DNA of 64,000 nt, from assembly GCF_001297015.1 (NCBI RefSeq), contig NZ_LIGE01000020.1:1-64000 (forward strand), written 5' to 3'. Below, piece after piece: positions 56,650-64,000 of the stretch (the stretch's first letter is position 1; every line of letters begins with the position of its first letter). A program made the translations under genes and the position numbers. The notes beneath the pieces are model-generated. The model saw only the letters and a list, made by a program, of their open reading frames with translations, ran no database searches and was not told the DNA's origin. The stretch is from Pseudomonas sp. RIT-PI-r (GTDB lineage: Bacteria; Pseudomonadota; Gammaproteobacteria; Pseudomonadales; Pseudomonadaceae).

Positions 56650-57422
56650 TCGAGTTGTCGACGCCGACAGCGGGTACCCATGGCCGCGTCGCGTTGGTCA
56701 CGGGTGCCGCGCGCGGTATTGGTCTGGGGATTGCGGCGTGGCTGATCAGCGAAGGCTGGCAAGTGGTGCTGACCGATCTGGATCGTGCGCGCGGTTCGAA
56801 AGTGGCGAAGGTGCTGGGCGAAAACGCCTGGTTCATTGCCATGGACGTTGCCGATGAGGGCCAGGTTGCGCTGGGTGTTGCTGAGGTGTTGGGGCAGTTT
56901 GGTCGTCTCGACGCGCTGGTATGCAACGCGGCGGTCGCCGATCCGCACAACATCACCCTGGAAAGCCTCGATCTGGCTTACTGGAATCGCGTGCTGGCGG
57001 TAAACCTCAGTGGGCCGATGTTGCTGGCCAAGCACTGTGCGCCTTATCTGCGCGCTCACAACGGTTCGATCGTCAATCTGGCCTCGACCCGTGCGCGGCA
57101 GTCGGAGGCGGACTCCGAGGCGTATGCGGCGAGCAAGGGTGGGTTATTGGCGCTCACGCATGCGCTGGCAATCAGCCTGGGGCCGGAGATTCGCGTGAAC
57201 GCCGTCAGCCCGGGCTGGATCGATGCGCGTGATCCCTCTGCACGTCGAGCGGAGCCGTTGGCCGATGCCGATCATGCTCAGCATCCAGCGGGCAGGGTAG
57301 GGACAGTCGAAGACGTGGCGGCCATGGTTGCGTGGTTGCTGTCGAGGAATGCCGGGTTTGTCACCGGGCAGGAATTCGTCGTCGATGGCGGCATGACGAA
57401 AAAGATGATTTACAGCGAATAG
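56646..57422 (+). CDS. SDR-family oxidoreductase
   Basis: The 258-residue NAD(P) enzyme has the classic short-chain fold: TGAARGIG at about 19-26, DVADE for the adenine side, CNAAVADP (NNAG position), Ser in NLASTRARQ (about 144) and the YAASK pair (about 157-161). Substrate unknown. Start GTG at 56646 overlaps the metZ stop (GTGA), so translation is coupled. The same pairing is known in other Pseudomonas, which suggests a link with sulfur amino acid metabolism or simply conserved order. Confidence 0.9.
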   Translation: MIELSTPTAGTHGRVALVTGAARGIGLGIAAWLISEGWQVVLTDLDRARGSKVAKVLGENAWFIAMDVADEGQVALGVAEVLGQFGRLDALVCNAAVADPHNITLESLDLAYWNRVLAVNLSGPMLLAKHCAPYLRAHNGSIVNLASTRARQSEADSEAYAASKGGLLALTHALAISLGPEIRVNAVSPGWIDARDPSARRAEPLADADHAQHPAGRVGTVEDVAAMVAWLLSRNAGFVTGQEFVVDGGMTKKMIYSE

Positions 57423-57461
57423 ATCGCGTTCTTTTTCTGAGTTTGCGTTGAATGGACTGGC

Positions 57462-57532
57462 GCCTTCGCGAGCAGGCTCGCTCCCACATTTGGAATGCAA
57501 TCCCCTGTGGGGGCGAGCTTGCTCGGGAAGGC
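57462..57532. repeat. REPIN-like inverted repeat, family GAGCGAGCCTGCTCGCGAAG
   Basis: CGCCTTCGCGAGCAGGCTCG and the inverted copy surround CATTTGGAATGCAATCCCCT. The right copy has a few changes (GGGCGAGCTTGCTCGGG), so it is decaying. Confidence 0.88.
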
Positions 57533-57587
57533 GGTCTTGCAGGATGGAAGCAATTTCGTCTTTTTTAGAAAAACTTCAATCCTGCTA

Positions 57588-57616
57588 TTGACTTAGGTTC
57601 TCTACCTGCGTAAATT
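57588..57616 (+). promoter_or_regulatory. Promoter of the tRNA-Val/tRNA-Asp operon
   Basis: TTGACT (57588-57593) and TAAATT (57611-57616) lie 17 bases apart, with a GC-rich discriminator (CGCGGCC) after. Confidence 0.75.
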
Positions 57617-57638
57617 TCGCGGCCTCGGAGATGCAAAC

Positions 57639-57714
57639 GGGTGATTAGCTCAGCTGGGAGAGCGTCTGCCTTACAAGCAGAATGTCGGCGGTTCGATCCC
57701 GTCATCACCCACCA
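57639..57714 (+). tRNA. tRNA-Val (TAC)
   Basis: 76 bases. Acceptor GGGTGAT/ATCACCC, anticodon stem TCTGC/GCAGA with loop CTTACAA giving TAC, T-loop GGTTCGATCC, encoded CCA. Confidence 0.97.
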
Positions 57715-57770
57715 CTCCCCGAGAGACTTGCGTAAGCAAGAGCGTAGGCTGAAAGTGCCTGCACCGACGC

Positions 57771-57847
57771 GCAGCGGTAGTTCAGTCGGTTAGAATACCG
57801 GCCTGTCACGCCGGGGGTCGCGGGTTCGAGTCCCGTCCGCTGCGCCA
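57771..57847 (+). tRNA. tRNA-Asp (GTC), copy 1
   Basis: 77 bases. Acceptor GCAGCGG/CCGCTGC, anticodon loop CTGTCAC giving GTC, CCA encoded. Confidence 0.97.
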
Positions 57848-57940
57848 TATTTTACGAATCAGGCTTGTCTGGTTCGCGATTGCCAAGCACCGAAGCTAGC
57901 AGTCAAAACGAGTTACTTGAGCGCAAGCTCAAAGCGATAC

Positions 57941-58017
57941 GCAGCGGTAGTTCAGTCGGTTAGAATACCGGCCTGTCACGCCGGGGGTCGCGGGTTCGAG
58001 TCCCGTCCGCTGCGCCA
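57941..58017 (+). tRNA. tRNA-Asp (GTC), copy 2
   Basis: Identical by eye to the gene at 57771-57847. The two are 93 bases apart, in the same transcript as tRNA-Val. Confidence 0.97.
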
Positions 58018-58092
58018 TATCTGCTCCAAGGACCACTGAACGCCTTGAAGCACCGAAAGCAACCCTTGGTTGATTCGGAATCGATAGCAAAG

Positions 58093-58119
58093 ACCCTGGT
58101 CGAAAGACCGGGGTTTTTT
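58093..58119 (+). terminator. Terminator of the tRNA-Val/Asp operon
   Basis: CCCTGGTC and GACCGGGG pair around GAAA, then TTTTTT. Confidence 0.88.
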
Positions 58120-58184
58120 GTGTCTGGAATTTGGCTATTACCTTCTTTTCCTCCCGCCCCAATCCCGAAGCCAACACAAATCCC

Positions 58185-58274
58185 TGTAGGAGTGAGCCTG
58201 CTCGCGATAGCGTCAGTTCAGCCATGCTGCTGGTGACTGACACTCCGCCATCGCGAGCAGGCTCACTCCTACAA
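58185..58274. repeat. REPIN-like inverted repeat, family GAGTGAGCCTGCTCGCGATAGC
   Basis: TGTAGGAGTGAGCCTGCTCG and the inverted copy flank about 40 bases. Confidence 0.9.
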
Positions 58275-58502
58275 GTGTCTACCCGCCTGCTGCGGTCTCA
58301 CGTCGCATTGATTTTTTGATTCTTTAGTCAAATTTTTGTATCTGGTTGTTTGCTGCGAGCCCAGAAACCTTTAAAGTTAACCTTTCGGTCAGCTTTGCAC
58401 TGTCATCACGCCTTTCGTTTAGCCAAGAAGGGCTTCTGCAAGACTCGAGATTCCCAGTAGATAACCAGAAGGGCGGACACATAACCGCCCAGAGGATGAT
58501 CC

Positions 58503-61334
58503 ATGTCCAACCGTGATATATCCCGGCGCTCGTTCCTCCAGGGCGGGCTGGTGGCGGGCGTGAGCGTCACGCTCACGCCACTCAGCACCCAGGCGCTGGC
58601 TGCCTTGATGGAAAACAGCGTAACCGTGCCGTCCGAGAAATGGCTCGGCAACAACGGCAAAGCGCGTCAGCGTAACGATGCGCTGTCCAAGGTCTGCGGC
58701 AGCAAAGTCTTTGCTCGCGACATTCGCTCCAAGGACATGCCGGGCTGGCCCGAGCAGCAAGGCCACGCCATGTTGCTGAAAACCATCAAGGCTGACCGCA
58801 TTTACGACGGTTACGACCTGTCGTGGCTCGGCGCCGATTTGCAGCCGGACCGCATCGTCACCGCCGCTGACCTGGATAAGGACGGCATCGTCTTCCCGGA
58901 AGAACATGCGCCGGATCCACTGCTGCCAGAAGGCAAGGTGCCAATGTTCATCGGTCACCCGGTGGCCATCCTGATCTGGAACGACTTCGAGCGCTTCCGT
59001 CAGGCCAAGAACAAACTCAAATTCAATGACAAAGCGATTCGTTACGGTGCCAAAGTGCCGTTCTACGAAGGCGACCCCTACGGCAGCTTCCGCTATGTGC
59101 GCGTTGGCGGCGCGACCTCGGCAGACGAAGATGAATTCGCCAGCCTCAAGGACTCGATCCTGTTCCCGATGCTGAAGAACCGTCGTCCGGTGTGGAATTC
59201 CCAGCCGAACCTGCACGGCAATCTGACTGAGCGCGGGCTGTTCTACGCTGACCGCATGAAGAGCGAGATCGACACGCCGCCGGACAACTGGCTGGTATTC
59301 GACGAGCGCTACAAGACCCCGTCGATCGAGCCGGCTGCAATGGAGCCGGACAACGGCAACGGCTGGTACGACCCGAAGACCAAGACCCTGCATTTCGTAG
59401 TGGCCACCCAGTGCCCGCTGGAGGCAGCGACCGAAACTGCGAAGATGATCTCGCCGTCGCGCTTCGGCCTCGACAACCTCAACATGCATCCGGGTTACAC
59501 CGTCGGTTACGGTTCCAAAGACCACAACATCTTCGTTTACTACGCGGCCCTCGCCGCGTTGTACGGCGCCGGTGTGCCAGTACGCTTGGCCAACGACCGC
59601 TACGAGCAGTTCCAAAGCGGGATCAAGCGTCACCCGTTCGACATCCGCTACCAATTGGCCGTGGACAAGAACGACTACAGCTTCAAGATTTTCCGCGCTG
59701 AAATGAGCGTCGACGGTGGCGGCCGGATCAACTACAGCCCATCGGTAGCCGCGGTTGGCGCCACGGCCGCGCAGTCGATCTACTACATGCCGCAGAACGA
59801 TCTGCAAGTCACCGCCTACCACTCGCGTGGCGTTGAGGCCGGTTCGATGCGTGGTTACGGAACCCTGCAGAGCATGGCGGCGACCGAAATGATGGTCGAC
59901 GAAATCGCCAATCGCCTCGGTGTCGATGCCATCGCCCTGCGTCGCAAGAACGCTTTGCGTTCGGGCATGAAAAACACCCAGGGCGCGACCCCCGCCGGTG
60001 CTTTGCGCCTGCATGAAATTCTCGACAAGGCTTCGGTGCACGAAGTCTGGAAAAACCGCGACGCGATCAAGAACCAGCGCGAAGCCGCCGACCCGGACAA
60101 CTGGTACGGCGTCGGTTTCGCCATTTGCCAGAAAGACTTCGGCACCGGTTCTGAAGCGCCGATGGCCAGCATCGAATTCACTGCCGAGGGTCGCATAACC
60201 CTACGCCACATCGGTATCGAAATCGGCACCGGCATGTCCACCTCGCAGGCTCTGGTCGTGGCCGATTTCCTCGGCAGCCCGGCGCACGAAGTGAAGACCG
60301 GTGAAACCGAATGGAAGGAAATGCAGCTGATCACCAGCGGCAACCCTTACATCATGAGTCAGACTGAGCAGGATAACCTGCTGCGCAACCCGCGCTGGGT
60401 CGGCAAGCTGGCCTCGGCCTCGTCGGCGACCAACTCGGCGTACTACTTCAGCCATGCCACCCGTGAAGCGGCGCGCGTGCTGTTCAACAACGGTTTGTGG
60501 CCAGCGGCCATGGAAATCTGGCGTCAGGGTCCTTACGGCGGTCAAGCCAACCCTTACGTTGTACGTCGCGAAGATGCGCATTGGGTTGACGGCAAACTTA
60601 CCGCCAACGGCATGCAGCCGTTGAGCTTCGAAGAGCTGGCCAAACACGCTCACGAGCGTGGCCTGGTGACCGGCGCCACCGTTCATGCGTTCAACCGCTG
60701 GAGCTGGGCTGAAGCCGAATACAGCATCGACGGCGTGCGCGAGCGTCTGCCGCTCGATGGTCTGGCGGTGAAGTACGGCGACGGTGCACCTAACGCGAAA
60801 AAAGCGCTGATGAACACTGCCGGTTTCCACTTGCTGGATCGCCAGAACATCAATTATCCGGTCGTGCAACTGAACAACGCTGCGGTGACTTACTACAGCC
60901 CGGTGGCGACGCTGGTCGAGTTGAAGGTCAACAAGGGTTCGGCAGAAGTCGAAGTGCTTAACCATCATTCGTGGGTCGAGTGCGGTCGTGTGCTGGTCGA
61001 AGAGCTGGTCAAGGGTCAGATGGAAGGCGGTATCGCCATGGGCATCGGTCACGCGTTGATGGAAGAAATGCCGCTGTATGAAGGTGGGCCGGGGGAGGGG
61101 GACTGGAACTTCAACCGTTACCGTCTGCCGATGGCGCGCCACGTTGCTGTGTGGAAACAGACGTCGGAAATTCTCCCGGCGCTGTCGCCAAGCGATCCGT
61201 CCAAAGGCATCGCCGAAGTGGTGATGATCCCGATTGTCGGCGCCATCGGTAACGCCGTGGCGCATGCCATCGGTAAACGTGTTCGCGATCTGCCAATCAC
61301 TGCTGCGCGCATCAAGGAGGCCCTCAATGGCTAA
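58503..61334 (+). CDS. Periplasmic molybdenum hydroxylase, large subunit
   Basis: The 943-residue product belongs to the xanthine dehydrogenase/aldehyde oxidase family and carries the molybdopterin cofactor. A Tat signal (SRRSFLQGGLVAG) exports it folded to the periplasm. Family segments are GYGSKDHNIF, GSMRGYGTLQSMAATEMMVDEIA (about 445-468), and the C-terminal GIAEVVMIPIVGAIGNAVAHAIGKRVRDLP, where Glu takes the place of the catalytic Glu in GxGE. It resembles IorB-type isoquinoline or aldehyde oxidoreductases; the substrate is not readable. The stop overlaps the small-subunit ATG by eight bases. Confidence 0.9.
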   Translation: MSNRDISRRSFLQGGLVAGVSVTLTPLSTQALAALMENSVTVPSEKWLGNNGKARQRNDALSKVCGSKVFARDIRSKDMPGWPEQQGHAMLLKTIKADRIYDGYDLSWLGADLQPDRIVTAADLDKDGIVFPEEHAPDPLLPEGKVPMFIGHPVAILIWNDFERFRQAKNKLKFNDKAIRYGAKVPFYEGDPYGSFRYVRVGGATSADEDEFASLKDSILFPMLKNRRPVWNSQPNLHGNLTERGLFYADRMKSEIDTPPDNWLVFDERYKTPSIEPAAMEPDNGNGWYDPKTKTLHFVVATQCPLEAATETAKMISPSRFGLDNLNMHPGYTVGYGSKDHNIFVYYAALAALYGAGVPVRLANDRYEQFQSGIKRHPFDIRYQLAVDKNDYSFKIFRAEMSVDGGGRINYSPSVAAVGATAAQSIYYMPQNDLQVTAYHSRGVEAGSMRGYGTLQSMAATEMMVDEIANRLGVDAIALRRKNALRSGMKNTQGATPAGALRLHEILDKASVHEVWKNRDAIKNQREAADPDNWYGVGFAICQKDFGTGSEAPMASIEFTAEGRITLRHIGIEIGTGMSTSQALVVADFLGSPAHEVKTGETEWKEMQLITSGNPYIMSQTEQDNLLRNPRWVGKLASASSATNSAYYFSHATREAARVLFNNGLWPAAMEIWRQGPYGGQANPYVVRREDAHWVDGKLTANGMQPLSFEELAKHAHERGLVTGATVHAFNRWSWAEAEYSIDGVRERLPLDGLAVKYGDGAPNAKKALMNTAGFHLLDRQNINYPVVQLNNAAVTYYSPVATLVELKVNKGSAEVEVLNHHSWVECGRVLVEELVKGQMEGGIAMGIGHALMEEMPLYEGGPGEGDWNFNRYRLPMARHVAVWKQTSEILPALSPSDPSKGIAEVVMIPIVGAIGNAVAHAIGKRVRDLPITAARIKEALNG

Positions 61335-61866
61335 CCGTCCGCTTCAACTGACCCTCAATGGTCAATCCGTCGGCCCCGTGGACATCCCTGATGACCTGCC
61401 GATGATCGACTATCTGCACGAATACAAAAACCTCACCGGTTCGCGTCTGGGCTGCGGCCAGGGCATCTGCCACGCCTGCGTAGTGATCGTCGACAATCCC
61501 GACGGCACCAGTGAAGAGGTGCGCACCTGCATTACCGGCGCGCATTACTTCGAAGGCAAGAAAGTCCGCACCATCGAGAGCCACGCCAAGCGTGACGAAG
61601 GCGGTCAGGTGACTGAGCTGAACCCGATCCAGCAGCGCTTCGTCGATGAGTTCGCTTTCCAGTGCAGCTACTGCGCACCGGGCTTCGTCAACGCCGCGAC
61701 CGTGCTGGTTGAGAAGCTGCAGCGCCAGCCGATTGTCAAAAGCCAGCTGGAACAAGTCATCGAGGACAGCCTCGGCCATCACGTCTGCCGTTGCACCGGG
61801 TACGTGCGTTACTACAACGCTACCCGCAACGTGCTGACCGATCTCGGCCTGGTCAAGGAGGGTTAA
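61327..61866 (+). CDS. Molybdenum hydroxylase [2Fe-2S] subunit
   Basis: The 179-residue electron-transfer subunit has two iron-sulfur sites. The first, plant-ferredoxin-like, is RLGCGQGICHACVV plus RTC (about 41-70). The second is CSYCAPGF and HHVCRCTGY (about 113-160). It passes electrons from the molybdenum site to the cytochrome. No signal peptide is visible, so it is probably exported together with the Tat-tagged large subunit (hitch-hiker). It starts inside the large-subunit gene and ends two bases before the cytochrome gene. Confidence 0.93.
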   Translation: MANRPLQLTLNGQSVGPVDIPDDLPMIDYLHEYKNLTGSRLGCGQGICHACVVIVDNPDGTSEEVRTCITGAHYFEGKKVRTIESHAKRDEGGQVTELNPIQQRFVDEFAFQCSYCAPGFVNAATVLVEKLQRQPIVKSQLEQVIEDSLGHHVCRCTGYVRYYNATRNVLTDLGLVKEG

Positions 61867-61868
61867 GC

Positions 61869-63104
61869 ATGAAGCTTTTACTGACCCGCCTGACCTTGGC
61901 GGTCGGCCTCGCTGCGCCGGTGTTGTTTGCTCACGCCGATGATCAGGTCAAGCGTGGCGAGTATCTCGCACGCGCTGCTGACTGCATGGCTTGCCACACG
62001 GCAGCGGGTGGTGCGCCGTTTGCCGGCGGTCTGCCGATCGTCTCGCCGTTCGGCACGATCTACGGCACCAACATCACCCCGAGCAAAGAGCACGGCATCG
62101 GTTTGTATAACGATGACGAGTTCTTCGCGGCGCTTACCGAAGGCAAGCGTCGCGACGGTGCGAACCTGTATCCGGCGATGCCGTACACCTCGTATCACCT
62201 GATGCCGCGCGCGGATTCGGATGCGATCCATGCGTATCTGAAAACCATCGAGCCGATTGAGCGCGCAGCGCCGGTCACCAGTCTGAGCTTTCCGTTCAAC
62301 GTGCGTCCGGGTCTGATCGGCTGGAACATGATGTACGGCAAAGACCTGAAACTGGAGTCGGCCGAAGGCAAAAGTGAAGCGTGGAAACGCGGCCAATACA
62401 TGGTCGAAGTGCTCGGTCACTGCGGCGAATGCCACACCCCGCGCGGCCTGCCGGGTGCGATGCAGCTGGATAAACGCCTCACCGGCGGAATCCTTAATGG
62501 TTATCTGGCGCCGAGTCTGCTGGCTACTGATCTGGCCGCTCGCGGCTGGAACGAGCAGGATCTGAGCACGTTCCTCAAGCACGGCATGAGCGCGCAGGGG
62601 ACGATGTTCAACGAGATGTTCCCGGTGTTCCACAACAGCACTCAGGGCCTGAGCGATCCGGATCTGGCGGCAATGGCGACGTTCCTGCTCGGCGACAAAC
62701 CGCCGGCAGCCAAAACGCTTGTCGAAGTGCCGGTGGAAAAACTCAGTCCGAGCGCCCAGCGCGGCCAGCAGGAATACCTGAATGTCTGCGCCGGTTGCCA
62801 TGCGGTCGGTGGTGAAGGCAAACCGCACATCGCGGTGGCCATGCGCGGCAACACCACGTTGCGCCTGGAAGATCCACGCAACCTGTTGCGCGTGATCGAA
62901 GATGGTATCGGCGAGCAGAAGTTTTCCGGTTTCGAGCACATGCAACCGATGCCGGGTTTTGCCGGCAAGCTCAGTCCTGAACAGCTGACCGATCTGCTCA
63001 ACTACCTGCGTCAAGGGTGGGGCGGCCAGTCTGCCGAGCTGGCAGTGAGCGAGGTGCAGAAGCTGCAAGCCGACGCACCGTCCATCGAGCACAAGGCCCA
63101 CTGA
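61869..63104 (+). CDS. Three-heme cytochrome c
   Basis: The 411-residue periplasmic cytochrome has a signal peptide (AHA near 23) and three CxxCH heme sites: CMACH (about 41), CGECH (about 189) and CAGCH (about 331). It resembles the cytochrome subunits of gluconate and alcohol dehydrogenases. It likely takes electrons from the [2Fe-2S] subunit to ubiquinone or an oxidase, so this hydroxylase is respiratory and does not use NAD. It starts two bases after the small-subunit stop. The ATG is preferred to a longer open frame at 61791. Confidence 0.93.
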   Translation: MKLLLTRLTLAVGLAAPVLFAHADDQVKRGEYLARAADCMACHTAAGGAPFAGGLPIVSPFGTIYGTNITPSKEHGIGLYNDDEFFAALTEGKRRDGANLYPAMPYTSYHLMPRADSDAIHAYLKTIEPIERAAPVTSLSFPFNVRPGLIGWNMMYGKDLKLESAEGKSEAWKRGQYMVEVLGHCGECHTPRGLPGAMQLDKRLTGGILNGYLAPSLLATDLAARGWNEQDLSTFLKHGMSAQGTMFNEMFPVFHNSTQGLSDPDLAAMATFLLGDKPPAAKTLVEVPVEKLSPSAQRGQQEYLNVCAGCHAVGGEGKPHIAVAMRGNTTLRLEDPRNLLRVIEDGIGEQKFSGFEHMQPMPGFAGKLSPEQLTDLLNYLRQGWGGQSAELAVSEVQKLQADAPSIEHKAH

Positions 63105-63105
63105 C

Positions 63106-64000
63106 ATGCAGCATCTCGATCTACAAGTGGTGCGCCGCGCGCTGGAGTGGTCGGTGGCGGGGCAGCGTATCTGGCTCTGCACCGTGCTGACGACTTACGG
63201 CTCGGCACCACGCGCGCCGGGTTCGCTGCTGGCGGTGAACGAAGGCGGGCAGTGGATCGGCTCGCTGTCGGGTGGATGCGTCGAGGAAGACTTTCTCGAG
63301 CGCGTCGCCGAAGGTGCGTTTGTCGATGCGGTCAACGTTGTGCGTTACGGCGAGGGTGACGATCCGCGTTCGCGGGTCAGCCTGCCGTGTGGCGGCATTC
63401 TCGATGTGCTGGTAGAGAAGTTTGACGCCGACTGTGATGTGCAGGCGCATCTGCGTGAGTTGGAGTCGGCGCTGCTCGGTCAGCGTCGCTTGATTCGCGA
63501 GGTCGATCTGGCCAGCGGTGCGCGCAGTCTGTTCGCAGATCGCGAGCAGGGTGCGCGTATCGAGCGTGAGATTGATCGGGTGCGGATTCGTGTTGGCGCG
63601 GCGCAGCGCTTGTTGCTCGCCGGTTATTCCAGCGTGGCGCAGGCGTGTGCCGAGTTCGCCGTGGGTCTCGGGTTTGAAGTGATTCTCTGCGATCCGCGTG
63701 ATGAAGTGCTTGAAGGCGTGGTGCTAAACGGCGTGGAGATTCGTCGGCAATTGCCTTCGGTGTTTATCGCCGATGGTGGCTGCCACCGCGATACGGCGGT
63801 CGTCGCGTTGACCCACGATCCGCGCATCGACGATCTGGCGATGATGGAAGCGGTGCGCACCGAAGCGTTCTACATTGGCGTAATGGGATCGCTGCAGACC
63901 TCGCAGAAACGCTTTGAGCGACTGCGCCGGATCGGTGGGCTGGGCGAGTCTGAGTTGGCGCGGATCCATGCGCCGATCGGGCTTAACCTCGGCAGCAAGA
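63106..64000 (+). CDS. XdhC-family molybdenum cofactor maturation protein (partial)
   Basis: The gene begins one base after the cytochrome stop and runs off the window end, so only about 298 residues are seen. Family marks are LCTVLTTYGSAPRAPGSLLA (about 24-43), GSLSGGCVEEDF and SLPCGGILDVLVE, plus a Rossmann-like half (RLLLAGYSSVAQACAEFAVGLGFEV, then FYIGVMGS). XdhC proteins bind and sulfurate the cofactor and load it into the large subunit. This matches its place as fourth gene of the operon. Confidence 0.9.
   Translation, partial: MQHLDLQVVRRALEWSVAGQRIWLCTVLTTYGSAPRAPGSLLAVNEGGQWIGSLSGGCVEEDFLERVAEGAFVDAVNVVRYGEGDDPRSRVSLPCGGILDVLVEKFDADCDVQAHLRELESALLGQRRLIREVDLASGARSLFADREQGARIEREIDRVRIRVGAAQRLLLAGYSSVAQACAEFAVGLGFEVILCDPRDEVLEGVVLNGVEIRRQLPSVFIADGGCHRDTAVVALTHDPRIDDLAMMEAVRTEAFYIGVMGSLQTSQKRFERLRRIGGLGESELARIHAPIGLNLGSK

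Larger units (their letters stand above)
58018..58502. other. Gene-free stretch with terminator, REPIN and promoter region
   Basis: About 480 bases without a gene. It holds the tRNA terminator, a REPIN and an AT-rich part (58300-58380) that is probably the promoter region of the molybdenum hydroxylase operon. Confidence 0.6.

Noticed and set aside
57433..57640. tRNA-associated integration site
   Set aside because: No integrase gene and no partial duplicate of the tRNA 3' ends outside the intact tandem copies.

Overview
This 64 kb window is chromosomal DNA from a Pseudomonas, most likely of the P. fluorescens group. The evidence is the high-GC codon use, the dense scatter of Pseudomonas-type REP/REPIN palindromes, and gene order. 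From memory, the run tyrB-like / uvrB / emrAB-like / gltX / tRNAs / tetR / dusC / ibpA and then leuC-leuD-methyltransferase-leuB-asd-usg-fimV-truA-trpF-accD-folC-SPOR-cvpA-purF-metZ-SDR matches the order around PA3138 to PA3106 in P. aeruginosa.

Left part (1-20 kb) is mostly accessory. It holds a secreted protein of unknown function, then an AT-richer 621-residue DUF4209-type protein ending in a HEPN-like R-H-x3-H motif. Next come a DUF6124-type small protein behind a long hairpin-rich leader, an extra type I signal peptidase, a PseH-like acetyltransferase and a periplasmic protein resembling cyclohexadienyl dehydratase (PheC). A copABCD copper-resistance operon follows. Beyond it lie RNase T2, a LysR remnant, a diguanylate-cyclase-like protein with a destroyed catalytic motif (GGGGF) but an intact inhibitory site, exonuclease III, arylamine N-acetyltransferase, a BrnT/BrnA toxin-antitoxin pair and a purine permease.

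Middle (21-38 kb): tRNA-Asn, an aromatic aminotransferase divergent from uvrB, an EmrAB-type efflux pair, gltX, and a tRNA operon with two Ala(GGC)-Glu(UUC) repeats. Then a TetR regulator with a perfect palindromic operator and an alpha/beta hydrolase, a hotdog thioesterase, dusC, and an ibpA-type small heat-shock gene with a sigma-32-like promoter and a ROSE-type RNA thermometer. A five-PAS GGDEF-EAL protein closes this part.

Right part (38-57.4 kb) is housekeeping: leucine biosynthesis with a divergent LysR gene, aspartate-semialdehyde dehydrogenase and its Cys-lacking paralogue, fimV, and the truA-to-metZ series. tRNA-Val and two tRNA-Asp genes follow. The window ends in a periplasmic molybdenum hydroxylase operon (Tat-exported large subunit, [2Fe-2S] subunit, three-heme cytochrome c, XdhC-type maturation factor cut by the window edge).

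At least ten REPIN-like inverted-repeat pairs sit between genes, in three sequence families. I found no CRISPR array, prophage, complete insertion sequence or replication origin. The best candidates for something undescribed are the DUF4209/HEPN-like gene, the structured leader of the DUF6124 gene, and the degenerate GGDEF protein. All functions are inferred by reading; no database search was run.
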